Shown here: one piece after another, positions 39,156 through 47,832 of the stretch
Layout of the letters: each line of letters begins with the position of its first letter
Numbering within the stretch: position 1 is the stretch's first letter
Origin: Streptomyces sp. CG1
GTDB lineage: Bacteria > Actinomycetota > Actinomycetes > Streptomycetales > Streptomycetaceae
Direction: 5' to 3'
Length of the DNA stretch: 64,000 bases
Assembly: GCF_041080625.1 (NCBI RefSeq)
Contig: NZ_CP163518.1
Span: forward strand, 8,611,501-8,675,500
Notes under the pieces: generated by a model
Database searches by the model: none
Seen by the model: only the letters and a program-made list of their open reading frames with translations
Told to the model about the DNA's origin: nothing
Program-made: the position numbers and the translations under genes

Positions 39156-41609
39156 ATGGACCGTGGCAGCGAGCGGGACACACCTCCCGGGCGCGACGAC
39201 GGCTGTGCGGGGGCCGGCCGGATTCCGCTGGCCGTGGTCGTCGTCGACCGTGACGGCCGGGTGTCCCACTGGAGCAGCGGCGCACGGCGCCTGTTCGGCG
39301 CGAGCCGGGAGGAGGCCGTCGGGCGTGCCGCCGCCGATCTGCTGCCGGTCTCCGGCGCCCTTCCCGAGGACCCGCACGGCGATCCGATGCCGGACGCCCA
39401 CGAGGTGTACGAGGGACTCGGCCCCGACCTGGAGGCCTCGCTCGGCGGCCACACCGCCTACGCCACCGCCGGCCGCGCCCGCCTCGTCCCGCACGGACAG
39501 GAATCCGACGGCGAGCGGCTCGACGTGCTCTGGTGGGCCTACCCGCTCGTCGGTCCCGGACCGTCCCGGCTGCTGGTGCTCGCCGCCGACGCCACCCGGC
39601 TGCGCGACGAACGCGGTTACGACGACGAGACCGCCGAACGCATCTCGCCCGGCTTCGCCCGCCACACCGAACTGCCCGCCTCCGAGCAACTGGAGCGGCG
39701 GCTGCCCGAGATCCTGCCCAACATGGGCCCCGGCCCGAGCGGCCGCATCGTCTCCCAGGTACTCGAACTGGGCTATCCCGTCCTGGAGTTCAGCCAGTTC
39801 GACCGGGTGCCCGTCACCCCGTACTGGGGCGTGCCCCGCCGCCCGGGCCGCAGGCCGGCCGAACCCGTCGTACCGCAGCAGCGCTCCGCACCGCCCCTCG
39901 TCCCGGTCGGCGCCGAGCAGGACCTGGAGTACGCAGCGGTGCGCGAGCGGCTGGAGTTCCTCAACGAGGTCAGCTCCGGTATCGGCTCCTCCCTGGACCT
40001 CGGCGCGACCATCCGCGAGGTCACCAGCGCCGCCGTACCCCGGTTCGCGGATTTCGCCGGCACCCATCTGCGCGCGGCCGTCCTCGCCGGCGAGGGCTTC
40101 CCGGACGGACCGCCGGACGCCAGCACCGTGATGTTCCGGGTGTGGGTCGAGCACAACGACGAACCGGGCCGCTGGGACGACACCGTGCCCGTCGGCGAAG
40201 CCTTCGCCTTCCCCGAACACACCCCGTTCTACAAGTGCATGGTCACCGGCGAACCGGTCCTCGTCCCGCGGGTCACCGAGGAGCTCAGCGAGCGTATCTC
40301 CGGCGAGTTCGAGAAGCGCGACCTCAGGCCGCTCATCGGCGGCCGCTCCCTGCTGATCGTCCCGCTCAAGGCCCGCAACGTCGTCCTCGGCTTCATGGTG
40401 CTGATGCGCCGACCCGACCGGCCGCAGTTCGACGACATGGACCGCACCACGGGCGCCGAACTCGCCGCCCGCGCGGGCCTCGTGCTCGACAACGCCCGCA
40501 TGTACACCTACCAGGAGAACGTCGCCGACACCCTGCAGGACAGCATGCTCCCGCAGGTCACCCCGCGGATGGCCGGCTGCGACATCGCCACTCGCTATCT
40601 GCCGGGCACCCGGCTCGGCCGGATCGGCGGCGACTGGTTCGACACCATCAAGCTGCCCGGCTCGCGCACCGCCCTCGTGGTCGGCGACGTCATGGGCCAC
40701 GGCCTCAACTCGGCCGCGATGATGGGCCAGTTGCGCACGGCCGTACAGACCATGGCCACCATGGAGACCCCGCCCGCCCAGCTGCTGCGCAACCTCGACG
40801 ACCTGGCCCGCCGGCTCGGCGACACCTACCTCGCCACCTGCCTGTACGCCGTCTACGACCCGATCCGCGGCGACCTGCACCTCGCCAACGCCGGACACAT
40901 CCCGCCCGTCCTGGTCCGCGCCGAGGACGGCAGCAGCGAACTCCTGGAGCTGCCCACCGGCGCCCCCATCGGCGTCGGCGGGGTCCCGTTCGAGACCACC
41001 CGGATCAAGGTCGCGCCCGGCGACCGGCTGGTGCTGTGCACCGACGGCCTGGTCGAGGTGCGCGGCTCCGACATCGGCGAGGGCCTCGCCGCGCTCTGCG
41101 AGTCCGCCGCACACCCCGCCGCCTCCATGGACGACGCCTGCGACACCATCATCCGCGCCCTGAACACCCACGGCGGCCGCAAGGACGACGTCGCCCTGCT
41201 CATGGCCCGCCTCAACGGCATCCCCGACGACCATGTCGCCGAATGGCGGCTCGACGCCGGCCCGCACGAGGTCGCCCGCGCCCGCCGCCTGGTCCGCGAA
41301 CGGCTCCTGCAGTGGGGTCTGCCGCAGACCGTGGAGACCGCCGAACTGCTGGTCAGCGAGGTCGTCACCAACGCGGTACGGCACGCCGTGAGCGAACCGG
41401 TCGGGCTGCGCGTGGTCCGCACCGACGCGCTGCTGTTCGAGGTCACCGACGACGAACCCGGCCTGCCCGCGATGCTGAGCGCCGGACCCTACGACGAGTC
41501 GGGCCGAGGCCTGCGCGTGGTCAGCCGGCTGGCGCGGGAGTGGGGCGCCAGCGCCACCGGGCACCGTAAGACCGTCTGGTTCGAACAGGTCATCGCCGGA
41601 CGGGGATGA
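39156..41609 (+). CDS. PAS-GAF-SpoIIE phosphatase with RsbW-like ATPase domain
   Basis: A complete 817-residue signalling protein of a partner-switching system. A PAS domain lies at about 20-150 (VVVVDRDGRVSHWSSGARRL), a GAF domain at about 255-430 (LEFLNEVSSGIGSSLDLGAT and SLLIVPLKARNVVLGFMVLM), the PP2C/SpoIIE domain at about 455-685 (GGDWFDTIKL, LVVGDVMGHGLNSAAMMGQL, LANAGHIPPV, LCTDGLVEVRG, DDVALLMARL), and the HATPase at about 690-815 (TAELLVSEVVTNAVRHAV, ESGRGLRVVSRLAREWG). It would dephosphorylate an anti-anti-sigma factor. ATG 39,156 follows GGGGAGAGAGG. It is the intact counterpart of the frameshifted phosphatase at 5,528. Confidence 0.95.
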   Translation: MDRGSERDTPPGRDDGCAGAGRIPLAVVVVDRDGRVSHWSSGARRLFGASREEAVGRAAADLLPVSGALPEDPHGDPMPDAHEVYEGLGPDLEASLGGHTAYATAGRARLVPHGQESDGERLDVLWWAYPLVGPGPSRLLVLAADATRLRDERGYDDETAERISPGFARHTELPASEQLERRLPEILPNMGPGPSGRIVSQVLELGYPVLEFSQFDRVPVTPYWGVPRRPGRRPAEPVVPQQRSAPPLVPVGAEQDLEYAAVRERLEFLNEVSSGIGSSLDLGATIREVTSAAVPRFADFAGTHLRAAVLAGEGFPDGPPDASTVMFRVWVEHNDEPGRWDDTVPVGEAFAFPEHTPFYKCMVTGEPVLVPRVTEELSERISGEFEKRDLRPLIGGRSLLIVPLKARNVVLGFMVLMRRPDRPQFDDMDRTTGAELAARAGLVLDNARMYTYQENVADTLQDSMLPQVTPRMAGCDIATRYLPGTRLGRIGGDWFDTIKLPGSRTALVVGDVMGHGLNSAAMMGQLRTAVQTMATMETPPAQLLRNLDDLARRLGDTYLATCLYAVYDPIRGDLHLANAGHIPPVLVRAEDGSSELLELPTGAPIGVGGVPFETTRIKVAPGDRLVLCTDGLVEVRGSDIGEGLAALCESAAHPAASMDDACDTIIRALNTHGGRKDDVALLMARLNGIPDDHVAEWRLDAGPHEVARARRLVRERLLQWGLPQTVETAELLVSEVVTNAVRHAVSEPVGLRVVRTDALLFEVTDDEPGLPAMLSAGPYDESGRGLRVVSRLAREWGASATGHRKTVWFEQVIAGRG

Positions 41610-41751
41610 CCTGGGGGGCGTGCGGTCTGCCGGTGTACGCCCCCGGGGTTGACCGGCGTCCGTACATCCAGTGAAGGTGGCCTCCCGCCCCTTGCCTCGC
41701 CCGAGGCCCCCGCGATATCCCGATCACGGAACCGAACCGTGGGGAGAGCGC

Positions 41752-42471
41752 ATGAACGTCTCGGACAAGTACCGCAGCAACTGGGAGAGTTACTGGAGCG
41801 AGACCTCCGACCAGGAGGGCGAGGCGATCTGGGACTGCGATCCGGCTCTCTCCGCCGAACCGCACAGCGCCCTGCTCCTGCCCCACGCGGACCCGGCGCG
41901 CACCATCGTCGACCTCGGCTGCGGCAACGGGACCCAGACCCGCTACCTCGCCACCCGGTTCGCGCGCGCCGTCGGCGTCGACCTCTCGCACGCCGCCGTC
42001 GAGCGCGCCCGCCGCGCCACGCCGGACGACACCGTGGAGTTCCAGCAGCTCGACCTCACCGACACGGACGCCGTACGGGCGCTGCACGAGCGGCTCGGTG
42101 ACGCCAACGTGTATATGCGGGCTGTCATCCACCAGAGCGAACCCGAGGCGCGGCCCGCGGTCGCCGCCGCCGTCGCCGAGCTCATCGGCAGCGAGGGCCG
42201 CGCGTTCGTCGTCGAACTGACCTCCGGCTCCCGGGAGGTGCTGCGGCGAGCGGCGTCCCAGCCGAGCGGCCCGGGACCCAAGCTGCAGCGCGTCTTCCAC
42301 CACGGGCTCAAGCCCGCCGACGCCGACGACACGGAGATCCCGCGCGTACTCGCCGCGGCCGGACTGAAGGTCCTCGCCGACGGCGAAACGGCCCTGCCCC
42401 AGACCGAGTTCCTCACCGACGGCACCCGCATCGATCTGCCGGCCCGCTGGTTCGTACTGGCCGGCGAATAG
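41752..42471 (+). CDS. Class I SAM-dependent methyltransferase
   Basis: A 239-residue methyltransferase of unknown substrate. After an N-terminal helix (KYRSNWESYWSETSDQEGEA) comes the SAM motif I VDLGCGNGTQTRYLA, acidic motif AVGVDLSHAAVERARR, and QQLDLTDTDAV. The C-terminal half is full length (RIDLPARWFVLAGE). ATG 41,752 follows GGGGAGAGCGC. It is downstream of the phosphatase gene by 142 bp, and ends at a very strong hairpin shared with the convergent SDR gene. Confidence 0.9.
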   Translation: MNVSDKYRSNWESYWSETSDQEGEAIWDCDPALSAEPHSALLLPHADPARTIVDLGCGNGTQTRYLATRFARAVGVDLSHAAVERARRATPDDTVEFQQLDLTDTDAVRALHERLGDANVYMRAVIHQSEPEARPAVAAAVAELIGSEGRAFVVELTSGSREVLRRAASQPSGPGPKLQRVFHHGLKPADADDTEIPRVLAAAGLKVLADGETALPQTEFLTDGTRIDLPARWFVLAGE

Positions 42472-42499
42472 CGCGCACGAGCGGCCCCGAAGGATCACC

Positions 42500-42531
42500 G
42501 GGGTGCGTGGGACCGCCGTCCCGCGCACCCC
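42500..42531. terminator. 14-bp bidirectional terminator
   Basis: GGGGTGCGTGGGAC (42500-42513) and GTCCCGCGCACCCC (42518-42531) form a 14-bp stem with one G-T pair and a 4-nt loop, between the convergent methyltransferase and SDR genes. Confidence 0.85.
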
Positions 42532-42552
42532 TTCGAGATACGGAGCCAGGCG

Positions 42553-43371
42553 CTAGGCCTCGCCGCCGCGTGGCGTGATGCCGAAGTCGAACGCGAGGGT
42601 GCCCGGGTCCAGAGCCGTCGCACCGCCGTCCACGGTGAGCACGGCACCGTTGACGTACGACGCCGACGGGGACAGCAGCCAGCCGATCGCCTCCGCGATC
42701 TCGCGCGGCTCGCCCGGCCGCCCCTGGGGCAGCAGCCGGGTCGCCTCCGCATAGGCGGCGTCCACGCCCCCGTCCCGCAGGTCCGCCTCCTCGGCGAAGC
42801 GGGCCATGCGCCGGTCGGCCATCTCGGTCCGTACCCAGCCGGGGCACACGATGTTGGCCCGCACCCCCTGCCGCCCGTAGTCGACGGCCACGGAGCGGCA
42901 GAGCTGGAGCAGGGCCGCCTTGGAGGTGGCGTACGGGGCGTTGCTCGTGCCGCCTCGCAGTGCGGACACCGAAGCGACGGTGACCACCGCCCCCTTGGAC
43001 TCCAGCAGATGCGGGATCGCCGCGCGCAGCAGCAGAAGCGGGCCGGTGAGGTTGGTGCGCATCACCTCGTCCCAGTCCCGCAGCGTCAGGTCCCCGACGG
43101 CTCCGCCCCGCCCGATGCCCTCGTTCAGCACCACCCCGTCGACGCGGCCATGTGCGTCCAGGGCCGCCCGCACGAGGCCGTCGGCCGCGTCGGGCTCCCC
43201 GGCATCGGACGGATACGCCAGTGCCCCGGTCTCGCGCGCGAGGCGTCGCAGGGGTTCGGCCCGCCGGCCGGAGGCGACCACATGGTGGCCCCCTTCGCTC
43301 AACAGCCGCGCCGTGGCCTCCCCGATGCCGGAGCCCGCGCCGGTCACGATGACAACCCGTTCGTCCGTCAC
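42553..43371 (-). CDS. Short-chain dehydrogenase/reductase (classical SDR)
   Basis: A 272-residue NAD(P)-dependent oxidoreductase. The cofactor motif TGAGSGIGEATARLL is at about residues 9-23. The NAG motif is NEG (VVLNEGIGRGG), a small variation. The catalytic Ser, Tyr and Lys are in VASVSALRGGTSNAPYATSK, followed by VRANIVCPGWVRTEM and the C-terminal YVNGAVLTVDGGATALDPG. Substrate unknown. GTG 43,371 is chosen because the Rossmann strand starts five residues later and AAGGGG lies upstream. Confidence 0.9.
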   Translation of the reverse strand: MTDERVVIVTGAGSGIGEATARLLSEGGHHVVASGRRAEPLRRLARETGALAYPSDAGEPDAADGLVRAALDAHGRVDGVVLNEGIGRGGAVGDLTLRDWDEVMRTNLTGPLLLLRAAIPHLLESKGAVVTVASVSALRGGTSNAPYATSKAALLQLCRSVAVDYGRQGVRANIVCPGWVRTEMADRRMARFAEEADLRDGGVDAAYAEATRLLPQGRPGEPREIAEAIGWLLSPSASYVNGAVLTVDGGATALDPGTLAFDFGITPRGGEA

Positions 43372-43643
43372 TGCGGTCAAGCCCCTTCGCCGAGTTCTGC
43401 CCCAGCGTCCGACTCTAGAGCCGGCAACTGCCCCACTGATCACTTCCAGCCAGGTCGGAAGATCCTCAACTCCTGGACCTGGGCCTGATATCTCGTCCGA
43501 GTGACCGGGGGTCGTTCCGACCCGGCCTCATCCGTGATGCGCAAGTCTCGTGCCTGTCGGGTTTCTTCTGTCTGGGGGAGTCGTGGAGGCATGCCCGCGT
43601 AGCAGGCCGGCGAGCAGAACCCGCCCGTACGACGACGGTGCCA
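43372..43643. other. Gene-free stretch
   Basis: Between the SDR start and the terminator at 43,644 I see no gene. It should hold the SDR promoter. A minor GC-rich dyad (CCGGGGGTCG/CGACCCGG) is present near 43,505-43,525. Confidence 0.45.
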
Positions 43644-43674
43644 CCCGGCCCGGCACATCGCGTGCCGGGCCGGG
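43644..43674 (-). terminator. 13-bp terminator after the lectin pseudogene
   Basis: CCCGGCCCGGCAC (43644-43656) pairs perfectly with GTGCCGGGCCGGG (43662-43674), with a 5-nt loop, directly downstream of the minus-strand lectin remnant. Confidence 0.8.
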
Positions 43675-43681
43675 CCGCCGT

Positions 43682-44140
43682 TCAGAAGTCCCAGCTCTGG
43701 CTCTGCGCCCCGTTGCAGCTCCGGCTCACCATGAGCTGGCCGGGCTCAGGGTCGCCCCCAGGATGTCGAGGCACTTTCCGTTCATCCGGCTGCGGATCTC
43801 GTTGCCGTTGCGGAACCACCTCTGGTTGATGCCGCCGTCGCAGTCCCACATGCTCGCCGAGCCCAGGTCTCCCGGATTGAAGGCGTAGATCTCCAGGCAC
43901 TTTCCGTTCAGGTTGGAACGGATCTGCTCACCGTCCCAGAACCACTGCTGGTTGGTGTTGCCGGTGCAGTCCCACGTCACGGTGGAGGCGCCGTTCTCCT
44001 GATGGAACGCGAAGATGTCGGCGCACCTTCCGTTGAGGTTGGACTTGAGCAGCGGTGCCGCGGCGTATGCCGCGGCACCGGCGTCCGAGCGTGGCCGCCA
44101 CGCCGAAGGACAGGGGCGTATCGAGTGAAGCCTTCCTCAC
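43682..44140 (-). pseudogene. Secreted ricin B-type lectin protein, frameshifted twice
   Basis: Remnant of a small exported carbohydrate-binding protein. From GTG 44,140 the frame gives a weak signal-like start (LDTPLSFGVAATLG); a shift near 44,080 is needed to continue into AGAAAYAAAPLLKSNLNGRC. Three beta-trefoil units follow, each with the Q-x-W core: ADIFAFHQENGASTVTWDCT with NTNQQWFW, then LEIYAFNPGDLGSASMWDCD with INQRWFR, then KCLDILGA. A second shift near 43,745 is needed to reach MVSRSCNGAQSQSWDF and the stop at 43,682. The unit is short for a stand-alone ricin domain but complete enough to be recognised. Confidence 0.75.
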
Positions 44141-44262
44141 GCACGGGTGGGCTCGGCCGCGAGGTTCCTCGTGGACTTCACCGTCCACCGCAGTGGCGAC
44201 ATCGGATCACCCCGCTCGTCAGGTACCGGCCTCCAACTCGGCCACGCCTCTGCCGACCGCCC

Positions 44263-44523
44263 TTCGCTGACCTGGCATTCGAGTTGACGCTCGAGGAGGC
44301 GTACGAGCGGCTGGAGGCGAAGGGCACGTCCCGCCACGACCTGGACATGATGATCAGCGACCACCGGTTCGACGGGGACCCGCTGTGGGCCGACCTCGGC
44401 TGCCCACCCGGACGGGGCTTCACCGCGCCTTCGACCAGTACGAGAACTGGTACCGGCGGACGCTGATCCCGGCAGCGGCAGCGGCAGCGGCGACCGGACC
44501 GACCGGCGGCCACCGGGCGTAGA
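44263..44523 (+). pseudogene. Small unknown protein, frameshifted fragment
   Basis: The plus strand reads ADLAFELTLEEAYERLEAKG, TSRHDLDMMISDHRFDGDPL and WADLGC; then one base is out of step, and in the next frame AFDQYENWYRRTLIPAA continues to a stop at 44,521-44,523 after an Ala-rich tail. The two halves look like one short conserved Streptomyces protein of unknown function whose start is not clear (perhaps lost). No operon partner is seen. Confidence 0.55.
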
Positions 44524-44703
44524 GCAGGCTGTCCCTCCTAGCGCACAACCAATCCCACTCCTCGACTGTCACACCCATAACATACGCTGCCGCTGGCGGC
44601 CGCACCCCGGTCTGCACCGCACAGTTTCGGTCACATCCGGGCGACGCGCGGCGCCATCGGCTCCCGGACTCAGGCCGGGACTCCTCGTGGGGGTTACACA
44701 ACT

Positions 44704-46629
44704 GTGCGTAGGCGCAGCATCTCGACCGCGACGGCACTCGCGGTTCTCTTCAGCTCGGCGGCGCTGAGCGCCGTCGCGAGCGGCACGGCCTCGGCGGCTC
44801 CCGCCTCCGTGTACGCAGTCGGCGGCTTCGTTGTCGACGGCGCGATCGGCCGGGTCTTCGTCGGCGACGCCGAGACCGGCAAGGTCTTCGCGGCCGACTA
44901 CCACGGCAACCAGGTCGGCGAGGCGGACGGCATCACCGACGTCACCGACCTCGCCCTGTCCGCCGACGGCAACACGCTGTACGCGGCCGCCTCGGGCAAC
45001 CACCAGATCGTGGCGCTGGACGCGGCCACCCTGAGCGTCAAGACCCGCTACACCGTGCCCACCACCACCGGTCCCACCCATGTGGCCGTGTCCGGCGGCA
45101 AGGTGTGGTTCACGTACGGCGACCAGTGGGACGGCAACCTCGGTTCGGTCGACCCGGCCGGCGCCGGCACGGTGACGACGGGCCAGTACACCAACAAGCT
45201 CTGGGGTCAGGCGCTGCTCGACACCGACCCCAACCAGCCCGGCGTCCTCGCCGTCGGTGAGACCGGCCTGTCCACCGACTCGATGGCGGTCCTCGACGTC
45301 TCCTCCGGCACGCCGCAGCAGGTCGCGTACTACCACGGCGACTACTCGCTCAACAGCGGCATCCACGACATCGACCTGGTGCCCGGCGGCAGCCATGTGC
45401 TGGTCAACGGCACCGAGCGGCAGGCGTACGCGAACGGCACGTTCACCGCCGACGGCGCCTACCCGTCCGGGACCGACGCCGACATCGCCCCGAACGGGCT
45501 GGTCGCGCAGGCGAACGGCAGCACCGTGTCGGTCTACCGGCCGGACGCCACCGTGCCGATCCGTACCTACAACACCGGCTCCAGCGGGGCGAAGACCCCA
45601 CTGGCCTGGTCCCCGGACTCCACCGAGCTGTTCGCCCTCGTCGGCACCGACAGCGGCTGGGCCGTCACCCCGCTCGGCAACCCGACGCTGGAACAGCCCA
45701 CCCTGACGGTGAACGCCCCGTCCACCGCGACCGGCGGCAAGCAGCTCACCTTCTCCGGCACGCTGTCGACGTCGACGCAGCTGCCCGCCGGCACCAAGCT
45801 GAAGGTCCTCCGCACCGACGCGGAGAACCCGAACGGCAAGGTGTTGCCCGACGCCACCGTGCAGGCCGACGGCTCGTACTCCTTCACGGACACCCCGCAG
45901 GCCGGCGGCACAGCCACCTACAAGGTCTCCTACGCGGGCGACGGCACCCACGCGGCGGCCACCGCCACCGCCCAGGTCAAGGTCTCCTTCGCGACGCCGA
46001 GCCTGACCCTGAACAACAACGGCAACGTGTACGACTACAACAAGGCCGTCACCTTCACCGCGCACCTCGGCCCGACGTACAAGAACCGCACGGTCGAGAT
46101 CTGGGCCAACCCCTACGGCGCCGACAAGCCCGACAAGCTGGTGAAGAGCGGCACCGTCGACCCGCGCGGCAACCTCTCCGTCACCATCGACATGGTCCGG
46201 GACACGGACGTCACCGCCGTCTTCAAGGGCGACACCCGCACCGTGGCCAAGACGGTGAAGTCCACGGCGTACGCGCGCGTGGCCGTCTCCCTCGCGGTCT
46301 CCCGGCAGTACAAGACGGCGAAGATCGGCACGACCCCCTACTACTGGTTCCACAAGAACGTAGCGCCCCTGTTCACCACGACCATGACCTACTTCCCGGG
46401 CCGCAAGCAGCGCCTCGAACTGCAGGTCTACGTCAACGGCAAGTGGGTGTCGGACGGTTCGAAGTACTTCAGTCTGGGCACGGACGGCAAGTCCGTCGTC
46501 CACATCCCGGCCCCCGGCCACCCCGGCATCAAGGCGCGGATCCGGTCCTCGTACATCAACGGCACGTCCGGCGACACGGTGAACACGACGACGTACGGGT
46601 CCTGGAAGTACCTGTTCTTCACCAACTAG
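44704..46629 (+). CDS. Secreted beta-propeller/Ig-like repeat protein
   Basis: A 641-residue exported protein. Residues 1-32 form a signal peptide (RRR at the start, ALAVLFSSAALSAVASGTAS, cleavage after ASAA). About residues 38-330 look like a YncE/WD40-type beta-propeller, with repeated units such as VTDLALSADGNTLYAAASGN and THVAVSGGKVWFTYGD. From about 335 there are Ig-like domains (LTVNAPSTATGGKQLTFSGT and LTLNNNGNVYDYNKAVTFTA), each about 90 residues. No catalytic residues. It probably binds at the cell surface. GTG 44,704 follows GGGGGTTACACAACT. A strong terminator follows the stop. Confidence 0.85.
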   Translation: MRRRSISTATALAVLFSSAALSAVASGTASAAPASVYAVGGFVVDGAIGRVFVGDAETGKVFAADYHGNQVGEADGITDVTDLALSADGNTLYAAASGNHQIVALDAATLSVKTRYTVPTTTGPTHVAVSGGKVWFTYGDQWDGNLGSVDPAGAGTVTTGQYTNKLWGQALLDTDPNQPGVLAVGETGLSTDSMAVLDVSSGTPQQVAYYHGDYSLNSGIHDIDLVPGGSHVLVNGTERQAYANGTFTADGAYPSGTDADIAPNGLVAQANGSTVSVYRPDATVPIRTYNTGSSGAKTPLAWSPDSTELFALVGTDSGWAVTPLGNPTLEQPTLTVNAPSTATGGKQLTFSGTLSTSTQLPAGTKLKVLRTDAENPNGKVLPDATVQADGSYSFTDTPQAGGTATYKVSYAGDGTHAAATATAQVKVSFATPSLTLNNNGNVYDYNKAVTFTAHLGPTYKNRTVEIWANPYGADKPDKLVKSGTVDPRGNLSVTIDMVRDTDVTAVFKGDTRTVAKTVKSTAYARVAVSLAVSRQYKTAKIGTTPYYWFHKNVAPLFTTTMTYFPGRKQRLELQVYVNGKWVSDGSKYFSLGTDGKSVVHIPAPGHPGIKARIRSSYINGTSGDTVNTTTYGSWKYLFFTN

Positions 46630-46998
46630 CCGTACCTGGTACCCCGTTGGGGCTGCCGTCCCTCGTGTACGAGGGGCGGCGGCTTCCTTTGCTCCGGGAG
46701 ATGAGGCGTGTCCGATGCGGTACTCGATGAGCGCCGCTGTGGTCGATCACCTGAGCTTCCCAAGCCGAGGGCTCCGGAACCGTCGTCACAACCCGGCCCC
46801 GCGCCGGTTCGGCAACCGGCTCGGCCGAAGATGTGCTCGAGAGCGGCCGACGGCGTGAGCGTCCGGGCCTCGTAGGAAGTTCCCCCGCCGACGCGTAACG
46901 TGAAGCACCATGAAGATCCCCGTCATCGCCGCATGCTGTCGGAATCTGTTGTCACCAGTCGCACGGCAAGCCTCTGACCAGCGAGGGAACGGCCGGTC
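46630..46998. other. Intergenic region before peptidase operon
   Basis: Apart from the terminator at 46,655-46,680, no gene is recognised. The promoter of the four-gene peptidase operon should lie in the right half. Confidence 0.5.
46655..46680 (+). terminator. Terminator of the propeller gene
   Basis: GCCGTCCCTCG (46655-46665) and CGAGGGGCGGC (46670-46680) form an 11-bp stem with one G-T pair and a TGTA loop, followed by GGCTTCCTTT. Confidence 0.82.
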
Positions 46999-47832
46999 AT
47001 GAAGATCCTCATCAGCGCGGACATGGAGGGGGCCACGGGTGTCACCTGGCCGGCCGACGTGCTGCCGGGGACGCCGCAGTGGGAGCGGTGCCGGGCGATG
47101 TTCACCTCGGACGTGAACGCCGCCGCGGAGGGCTTCTTCGACGGCGGCGCCGACCAGGTGCTCGTCAACGAGGCCCACTGGACCATGCGCAACCTGCTGC
47201 TGGAGAGGCTCGATGAGCGGGTCGAGATGCTCACCGGCCGGCACAAGACGCTGTCCATGGTGGAGGGCGTGCAGCACCGCGACGTCGACGGCATCGCGTT
47301 CGTCGGCTACCACGCGGGCGCAGGAATGGAGGGCGTCCTCGCCCACACCTACCTGGCCAACCAGATCACCGGGGTCTGGCTGAACGACGTCCGCGCCAGC
47401 GAGGGCCTGCTCAACGCGCATGTCGTCGCCGAGTACGGCGTACCCGTCGTCCTCGTCACCGGCGACGACGTGGCCTGCGAGGACGCACTCGGCTACGCGC
47501 CGGAGGCGCTGAAGGTCGCCGTCAAGGACCATGTCTCGCGGTACGCGGCGGTGTGCCGGACCCCGGCCCGCACCGCAGGCGACATCCGCGCCGCCGCCAA
47601 GGAGGCCGCCCGGCTGGCGGTGCGTCACTCACCCGCCGAGGCCGGGCCGTTCACCGTCGCCGTCGAGTTCGACGCGGAACATCTGGCGATGGCCGCCACC
47701 GTGGTGCCCGGCGTCGCGCGGATCGGGGAGCGGAAGGTGGCGTACACCAGTGCCACCATGTACGACGGGATCAGGACGTTCAAGGCGGTCACCACGATCG
47801 CCTCCGCTGCCGTGGAGGAGCAGTATGGCTGA
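46999..47832 (+). CDS. M55 D-aminopeptidase (DppA-like)
   Basis: Zinc-dependent D-amino-acid-releasing peptidase of 277 residues; DppA of Bacillus splits D-Ala dipeptides. The metal and core motifs are present: KILISADMEGATGVTWPADV (Asp and Glu ligands), VNEAHWTMRNLL, HKTLSMVEGV, FVGYHAGAGMEGVLAHTY and VLVTGDDVACEDA with the final ligands. Length is standard. Cytoplasmic, no signal peptide. ATG 46,999 follows GAGGGAACGGCCGGTC. It is the first of four overlapping peptidase genes and overlaps the M20 gene by 8 bp, which suggests uptake and recycling of D-amino-acid peptides. Confidence 0.92.
   Translation: MKILISADMEGATGVTWPADVLPGTPQWERCRAMFTSDVNAAAEGFFDGGADQVLVNEAHWTMRNLLLERLDERVEMLTGRHKTLSMVEGVQHRDVDGIAFVGYHAGAGMEGVLAHTYLANQITGVWLNDVRASEGLLNAHVVAEYGVPVVLVTGDDVACEDALGYAPEALKVAVKDHVSRYAAVCRTPARTAGDIRAAAKEAARLAVRHSPAEAGPFTVAVEFDAEHLAMAATVVPGVARIGERKVAYTSATMYDGIRTFKAVTTIASAAVEEQYG

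Noticed and set aside
36368..39454. Another open frame over 1,000 codons, minus strand, opposite the MFS gene
   Set aside because: Antisense shadow of the exporter; rich in Gly, Asp, His and Val with no domain.
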